A stretch of 64,000 nt of DNA from Pseudomonas sp. MAG733B (GTDB lineage Bacteria > Pseudomonadota > Gammaproteobacteria > Pseudomonadales > Pseudomonadaceae). A program made the position numbers and the translations under genes. Shown here one piece after another: positions 61,674-64,000 of the stretch. How positions within the stretch are numbered: the stretch's first letter is position 1; every line of letters starts with the position of its first letter. Location: NCBI RefSeq assembly GCF_036884845.1, contig NZ_CP145732.1, forward strand, positions 2,294,001-2,358,000, read 5' to 3'. Below the pieces are notes generated by a model. The model was not told the DNA's origin, did not search any database, and worked only from the letters and a program-made list of their open reading frames with translations.

Positions 61674-62264
61674 TCAGACCAGGTCGTTGGTCTGGGCGAC
61701 GGCGGCAAAGTTGTCCGCCATGATCGCCATTTCGGTCTGCTGAACATGCTCGGCGCTCAGGACGCCGCCTTTGTATGGCAGATCGCGGGTGGCGCAGGCG
61801 TCTTCCACCAGGGTGCAACGGAAACCCAGGTTCTTCGCCGCGCGCACCGTGGTGCTGACGCTGGAATGGCTCATGAAACCGCAAACCACCAGGTCCACCG
61901 AACCCAGGTCTTCCAGGCGTTTTTTCAGATCAGTGCCATGGAAGGCGCTCGGCAGGATTTTTTCAATCCTGATTTCGCCGGCAAGCGGCTCCAGCCCAGG
62001 AATGAACTGCCCGCGCTCACCGCGTGGGTCGAACAACCCGCCGACAGTGCCGAGGTGGCTGACATGTACGATCGGCCGGCCGGCCGCACGGGCAGCAGTC
62101 ACCAATTGCTTGATGTTCGCGACAGCCGCATCCATGCCGCTCAGGGCCAGAGGACCGCTGAGGTATTCTTTCTGGGCATCGATGATGATGAGGGTCGCAT
62201 GACTCAGTTTGGCTGCCGGATAACCGCGGCCGCTGAGTTGAAACATCGTTTGTGGAACGGACAT
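61674..62264 (-). CDS. Isochorismatase-like hydrolase with Ser in place of the nucleophile Cys
   Basis: A 196-residue alpha/beta protein of the isochorismatase/nicotinamidase fold. The catalytic Asp is D29 (IIIDAQKEY) and the Lys K102 (IEKILPSAF). The loop that normally holds the nucleophile Cys (GxMTHxCVxxT) reads GFMSHSSVSTT, with S135 where Cys is expected. Thus ordinary Cys-hydrolase activity is doubtful; a vinyl-ether-type hydrolysis or loss of activity is possible. AAGGAG precedes ATG 62264; the open frame further upstream is noncoding. Confidence 0.82.
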   Translation of the reverse strand: MSVPQTMFQLSGRGYPAAKLSHATLIIIDAQKEYLSGPLALSGMDAAVANIKQLVTAARAAGRPIVHVSHLGTVGGLFDPRGERGQFIPGLEPLAGEIRIEKILPSAFHGTDLKKRLEDLGSVDLVVCGFMSHSSVSTTVRAAKNLGFRCTLVEDACATRDLPYKGGVLSAEHVQQTEMAIMADNFAAVAQTNDLV

Positions 62265-62503
62265 TCTGGGGCTCCTTGGAGTGGGGCTTTTGCGACATTG
62301 TCCTCTGGCTGAGCGCTTCTGTGAATCGCTACCATCGTAGGCACCGTCGTTACTGGCGTGCAGCGTTGTCAAGTGGTCCGTTTTGTTCAATCCCGAGCTG
62401 AAAAAAGAGAATAGTCCTACATCTGCCCCAGTGTTTTTCCTGCGTCGTCGTGGCGACGTTTGACTGATAGAATCGCCCGTCGATTTTTCTGGAGTTTGCC
62501 GTT

Positions 62504-63412
62504 GTGATCACTTCCCGCCTTCGCACCCTGCGTGACCATATCCGTTGGGCTGTCAGCCGCTTCCATGGGGAGGATCTGTTTTTCGGCCATGGCACCGACA
62601 ACGCCTGGGACGAAGCCCGTCAACTGGTGTTGGGCGCGCTGCACTTGCCGTGGGAAATCGCCGACAGCTATCTCGACTGCAATCTGGAAGAAGACGAGCT
62701 GGTTCGCCTGCAACTATTGCTCAAGCGCCGCATAGAAGAGCGCGTGCCGACCGCTTACCTGCTGGGTGAAGCATGGTTCTGTGGCATGTCGTTCATCGTC
62801 GATAAGCGTGTGCTGATCCCGCGTTCGCCAATCGGCGAGCTGATCGAAAACCGTTTCACGCCGTGGCTGGGCACCGAGCCGGCGCGGATTCTCGACTTGT
62901 GCACCGGCTCAGGTTGCATCGGTATCGCCTGCGCCTACGAATTCCAGAACGCCGAAGTGGTGTTGGCCGACCTGTCGTTCGAAGCGCTGGAAGTGGCCAA
63001 CCAGAACATCGAGCGGCATGGCGTCGATGAGCGCGTCTACACCGTGCAGGGCGATGGTTTCGATGGATTGCCGGGCCAGCGTTTCGACCTGATCGTGTCG
63101 AACCCGCCATACGTCGATGCCGAAGATTTTGCCGACATGCCGGACGAGTACCAGCACGAACCGGAACTGGGCCTGGCTTGCGGTGACGATGGCTTGAACC
63201 TGGTGCGACGCATGCTCGCCGAAGCGGCGGATCACCTGACCGAGAAGGGTTTGCTGATTGTTGAAGTGGGCAACAGCCAGATTCACGTCGAGGCGTTGTA
63301 CCCGGAAGTCGACTTCGCCTGGCTGGAATTCGAGCGTGGCGGGCATGGTGTGTTCATGCTGAGCGCGGAGCAGTGCCGCGATCATCAGGCTCTGTTCGCT
63401 TCCCGCGTTTAA
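62504..63412 (+). CDS. prmB: Ribosomal protein L3 N5-glutamine methyltransferase PrmB
   Basis: A 302-residue SAM-dependent methyltransferase. It has [13 protein letters not shown] (about 105-117), the SAM motif [14 protein letters not shown] (about 127-140) and the catalytic NPPY (about 199-202). The N-terminal helical part [23 protein letters not shown] identifies PrmB rather than PrmC. GTG start at 62504 with GGAG 9 bases upstream. It divides from the isochorismatase-like gene. Confidence 0.93.
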   Translation: MITSRLRTLRDHIRWAVSRFHGEDLFFGHGTDNAWDEARQLVLGALHLPWEIADSYLDCNLEEDELVRLQLLLKRRIEERVPTAYLLGEAWFCGMSFIVDKRVLIPRSPIGELIENRFTPWLGTEPARILDLCTGSGCIGIACAYEFQNAEVVLADLSFEALEVANQNIERHGVDERVYTVQGDGFDGLPGQRFDLIVSNPPYVDAEDFADMPDEYQHEPELGLACGDDGLNLVRRMLAEAADHLTEKGLLIVEVGNSQIHVEALYPEVDFAWLEFERGGHGVFMLSAEQCRDHQALFASRV

Positions 63413-63426
63413 TTCGTTGAAACGCT

Positions 63427-63516
63427 ATCGCTGGCAAGCCAGCTCCCACAGGTTATGTGTCGTGCCAAATCATGTGGCAAACACAAAAACCTGTGGGAGC
63501 GTGGCTTGCCCGCGAT
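63427..63516. repeat. REP pair (GCTGGCAAGCCAGC and GCGGGCAAGCC types)
   Basis: Arms 63427-63451 and 63491-63516; the two arms come from related but different REP cores. Between convergent prmB and the gene at the right edge. Confidence 0.8.
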
Positions 63517-63539
63517 AGCCGCGCCGCGGTCTCAAGCCA

Positions 63540-64000
63540 TCAACGGTGCGTAGCAATCCAGATCAACAACCCCGCCTGAAACACCGCAAATGCCACCAGA
63601 CAAGTAATCGTGAAACGCAGCCCGGCGTCTTCGCGTTTGTACTTGCTGACTTTCTCTTCGTGCTTCTTGAGTTTGACTTCCTGCTCGGCCAGATTCTGCT
63701 CGGCTTGCTGGAGCATCTGCGCCGCTTCAAGAATTTCCACGATCTGCAATTTTTCCGTGTTCCAGTCGCCCAGCAGGTCGCTGACCGGGACTTCTTTGAC
63801 GCTGCCCTTCAAATGTTGGGCGTCGGCATAAACCACATCAAAACCATGCATGCGCAAAAAATGATCGCGGCGCAGGCGCGTGTCTTCGTTCAGCGCGTCC
63901 TTGTTGTTCAGGTCAACACCATCGACGGTGTAGCCGGGCCAGCGTTTCTTTACCCAGGTAATGCCTTGCGCCGCCATGTAGCGGCCGATACCGCGGTTCA
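63540..64000 (-). CDS. GNAT-like protein with C-terminal coiled coil and membrane tail (cut by the window edge)
   Basis: The frame is open through the window end, so the N-terminus is missing. Visible residues begin NRGIGRYMAAQGITW, which resembles the acetyl-CoA binding R-x-x-G-x-G turn of GNAT acetyltransferases, followed by RRDHFLRMHGFDVVYAD, a GNAT-type ending. A long charged coiled coil (about EILEAAQMLQQAEQNLAEQEVKLKKHEEKVSKYK) leads to a single hydrophobic tail (LRFTITCLVAFAVFQAGLLIWIA). It may be a tail-anchored acetyltransferase-like protein; function unknown. Confidence 0.6.
   Translation of the reverse strand, partial: NRGIGRYMAAQGITWVKKRWPGYTVDGVDLNNKDALNEDTRLRRDHFLRMHGFDVVYADAQHLKGSVKEVPVSDLLGDWNTEKLQIVEILEAAQMLQQAEQNLAEQEVKLKKHEEKVSKYKREDAGLRFTITCLVAFAVFQAGLLIWIATHR

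Overview
The window is a 64 kb, GC-rich, gene-dense chromosomal segment of a Pseudomonas, most likely of the P. fluorescens group. That assignment rests on the gene content (kdpDE, rdgC, minCDE, lpxL, prc, a complete urate-degradation cluster), on paired 20-30 bp REP palindromes built on GTGGGAGC, GTAGGAGC or GGGAGC cores in 18 intergenic gaps, and on codon usage. As I recall it, and unverified here, the order from the FKBP isomerase through prc, the phosphatase/ABC cluster, apeB, rluA and minCDE to lpxL resembles one P. aeruginosa neighbourhood. There are no rRNA genes, prophages, insertion sequences or CRISPR arrays.

Region by region. 1-1.5 kb: the end of kdpD and kdpE (potassium sensing). 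1.7-5.5 kb: patatin phospholipase, lipoprotein, CHAD protein, thioesterase-like protein and DUF962/Mpo1-like protein. 5.5-12.2 kb: transport genes, comprising a TetR/MFS divergent pair, a TehA/SLAC1 channel, an LplT-PlsC fusion, a Gdx/SugE exporter behind a guanidine-II (mini-ykkC) riboswitch, and a BASS symporter. 12.3-14.1 kb: rdgC and a duplicated tRNA-Val/tRNA-Asp unit. 14.1-17.1 kb: a catalase-related haem protein and a di-haem cytochrome c. 17.3-20.1 kb: FKBP isomerase, YkvA-like protein and a three-gene overlapping Xre cluster. 20.2-25.2 kb: an accessory Rhs polymorphic toxin with a CdiA-CT RNase A-like tip and its immunity gene. 25.3-29.3 kb: an EAL-CBS-GGDEF protein and Prc.

30.5-36.9 kb: an ABC importer operon with an embedded alkaline-phosphatase-superfamily enzyme and a HAD phosphatase, divergent from a GntR/UTRA regulator. 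It looks like uptake and hydrolysis of an organophosphorus compound. 37-46 kb: MscS channel, a 58-residue membrane protein, ApeB, an RluA-type synthase, minCDE, lpxL and a second patatin. 46.1-57.3 kb: purine catabolism. It contains two Tsx-like porins, a urate/xanthine NCS2 permease, puuD, allA, alc, uraD and puuE, with divergent hiuH and an AzgA-type purine permease. Three copies of a TTGTRTACAA palindrome in front of the purine units suggest one regulon. 57.6-64 kb: MarR/aminotransferase divergent pair, anchored glutaredoxin, folE, Smr protein, isochorismatase-like protein, prmB and a partial GNAT-like gene.

The points most worth following are the Rhs/RNase A toxin-immunity module, the guanidine-II riboswitch, and the candidate operators (purine TTGTATACAA, MarR GTCAA-N5-TTGAC, UTRA TGGTCTAG, TetR palindrome over a Shine-Dalgarno). 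A pair of perfect inverted DnaA boxes in front of the YkvA gene and the catalase-related/cytochrome pair also merit checking.
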